From positions 1 through 6,573 of the forward strand of contig DAOVVI010000090.1 of assembly GCA_030637245.1 (NCBI GenBank): a DNA stretch of 6,573 nt, given 5' to 3'. Each line of letters opens with the position of its first letter. The stretch's first letter is position 1. Both the position numbers and the translations under genes were made by a program. The notes under the pieces were generated by a model that was not told where the DNA came from, searched no databases, and saw only the letters and a program-made list of their open reading frames with translations. Shown one piece after another: positions 6,164 to 6,573 of this stretch. Source of the stretch: Cyclobacteriaceae bacterium. Lineage in GTDB: Bacteria > Bacteroidota > Bacteroidia > Cytophagales > Cyclobacteriaceae.

Positions 6164-6573
6164 TGTTTTCTAAGGTGCTTCACTTTTATAAAACACCTGG
6201 TTTTCTTAAAAAGATTTCTGATGACCTGGTTTGGGATATCCCAACCAATTACAAAGACATTTACCTTACCTTCGATGATGGACCAATTCCAAATCTGACA
6301 GAGCATGTTCTGGATATTTTGGATGATTTTAAAGTTAAAGCAACCTTTTTTTGTGTTGGCGATAATATCTTCAAATATCCAAGTATATGTAAAAAAGTGA
6401 TTGAGAAAGGCCATGTCGTTGGCAATCACACCTTCAACCACTTAAAGGGCTGGTCAATAAGAAACAATGAATATATCGACAATATTCAAAAATGTCATGA
6501 GCAAATTTTAAAATATCAAAAGTTCAAGCATAAACCACTCTTCAGACCTCCACACGGGCAAATCACTAAATAT
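6163..6573 (+). CDS. NodB-type polysaccharide deacetylase, cut by right window edge
   Basis: This is a carbohydrate esterase family 4 (NodB homology) protein; such enzymes remove N- or O-acetyl groups from chitin-like sugars, peptidoglycan or exopolysaccharide. The first 137 residues are present. Motif 1 is TFDDGP (36-41), with D38 as the likely base and D39 as a metal ligand. Motif 2 is HTFNH (89-93), giving the two metal-binding histidines. Motif 3 is RPPHG (128-132), which lines the active-site groove. The remaining part, including the catalytic-histidine motif, lies beyond the window. The N terminus (MFSKVLHFYKTPGFLKKI) shows no signal peptide or clear membrane anchor, which is unusual for an enzyme class that normally acts outside the membrane. 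The ATG overlaps the phosphatase stop by one base (TAATG), placing it in the operon. Paired with the GT2 gene, a role in envelope polysaccharide modification is plausible. Confidence 0.93.
   Translation, partial: MFSKVLHFYKTPGFLKKISDDLVWDIPTNYKDIYLTFDDGPIPNLTEHVLDILDDFKVKATFFCVGDNIFKYPSICKKVIEKGHVVGNHTFNHLKGWSIRNNEYIDNIQKCHEQILKYQKFKHKPLFRPPHGQITKY

Noticed and set aside
6043..6441. 132-codon minus-strand open frame spanning the phosphatase/deacetylase junction
   Set aside because: It is antisense to the conserved DDIT motif of the phosphatase and the TFDDGP and HTFNH motifs of the deacetylase, so it is a shadow.

Overview
The window comes from a member of the Bacteroidota, most likely a Cytophagales-like lineage. 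Base composition is AT-rich. Gene starts lack Shine-Dalgarno sequences, and the one convincing promoter has the Bacteroidota form TTTG-N20-TAnnTTTG. The genes themselves (short greA followed by a HIT protein, a GAF-PP2C phosphatase, a signal-less NodB-type deacetylase) also suit that phylum. This placement is inference from content, not from a database search.

Left edge (1-690): the minus strand carries the ATPase half of a sensor histidine kinase. It runs off the window on its 3' side, and in-frame stops cut it off on its 5' side just before the domain linker, so no phospho-acceptor histidine region is present. Between it and greA lies a non-coding stretch with a strong rightward promoter, a run of predicted RNA hairpins and an intrinsic-terminator-like stem-loop ending shortly before the greA start codon. 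It looks like a structured, attenuating leader.

Housekeeping block (691-2249): greA (transcript cleavage factor) and a HIT-family nucleotide-binding protein abut with zero spacing on the plus strand. They converge on ruvC (Holliday junction resolvase) on the minus strand. The 119-base convergent gap is pyrimidine-rich and holds a small tandem heptamer.

Envelope/signalling operon (2314 to the right edge, plus strand): a membrane GT2 glycosyltransferase, a small winged-helix-like protein, a DppC/OppC-type ABC permease with an enlarged extracytoplasmic loop, a GAF-PP2C (RsbU/SpoIIE-like) phosphatase, and a NodB-type polysaccharide deacetylase cut by the window end. The first junction has a 3-base gap. 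Each of the next three has a stop codon sharing one base with the next ATG (TAATG). These five genes are therefore almost certainly co-transcribed and translationally coupled. The glycosyltransferase and deacetylase suggest cell-envelope polysaccharide work; how the permease and phosphatase fit is unknown.

No tRNA, rRNA, CRISPR array, insertion sequence or prophage was seen. I do not see a clearly new defence or mobile system. The most unusual items are the greA leader, the beheaded kinase and the mixed-function coupled operon.
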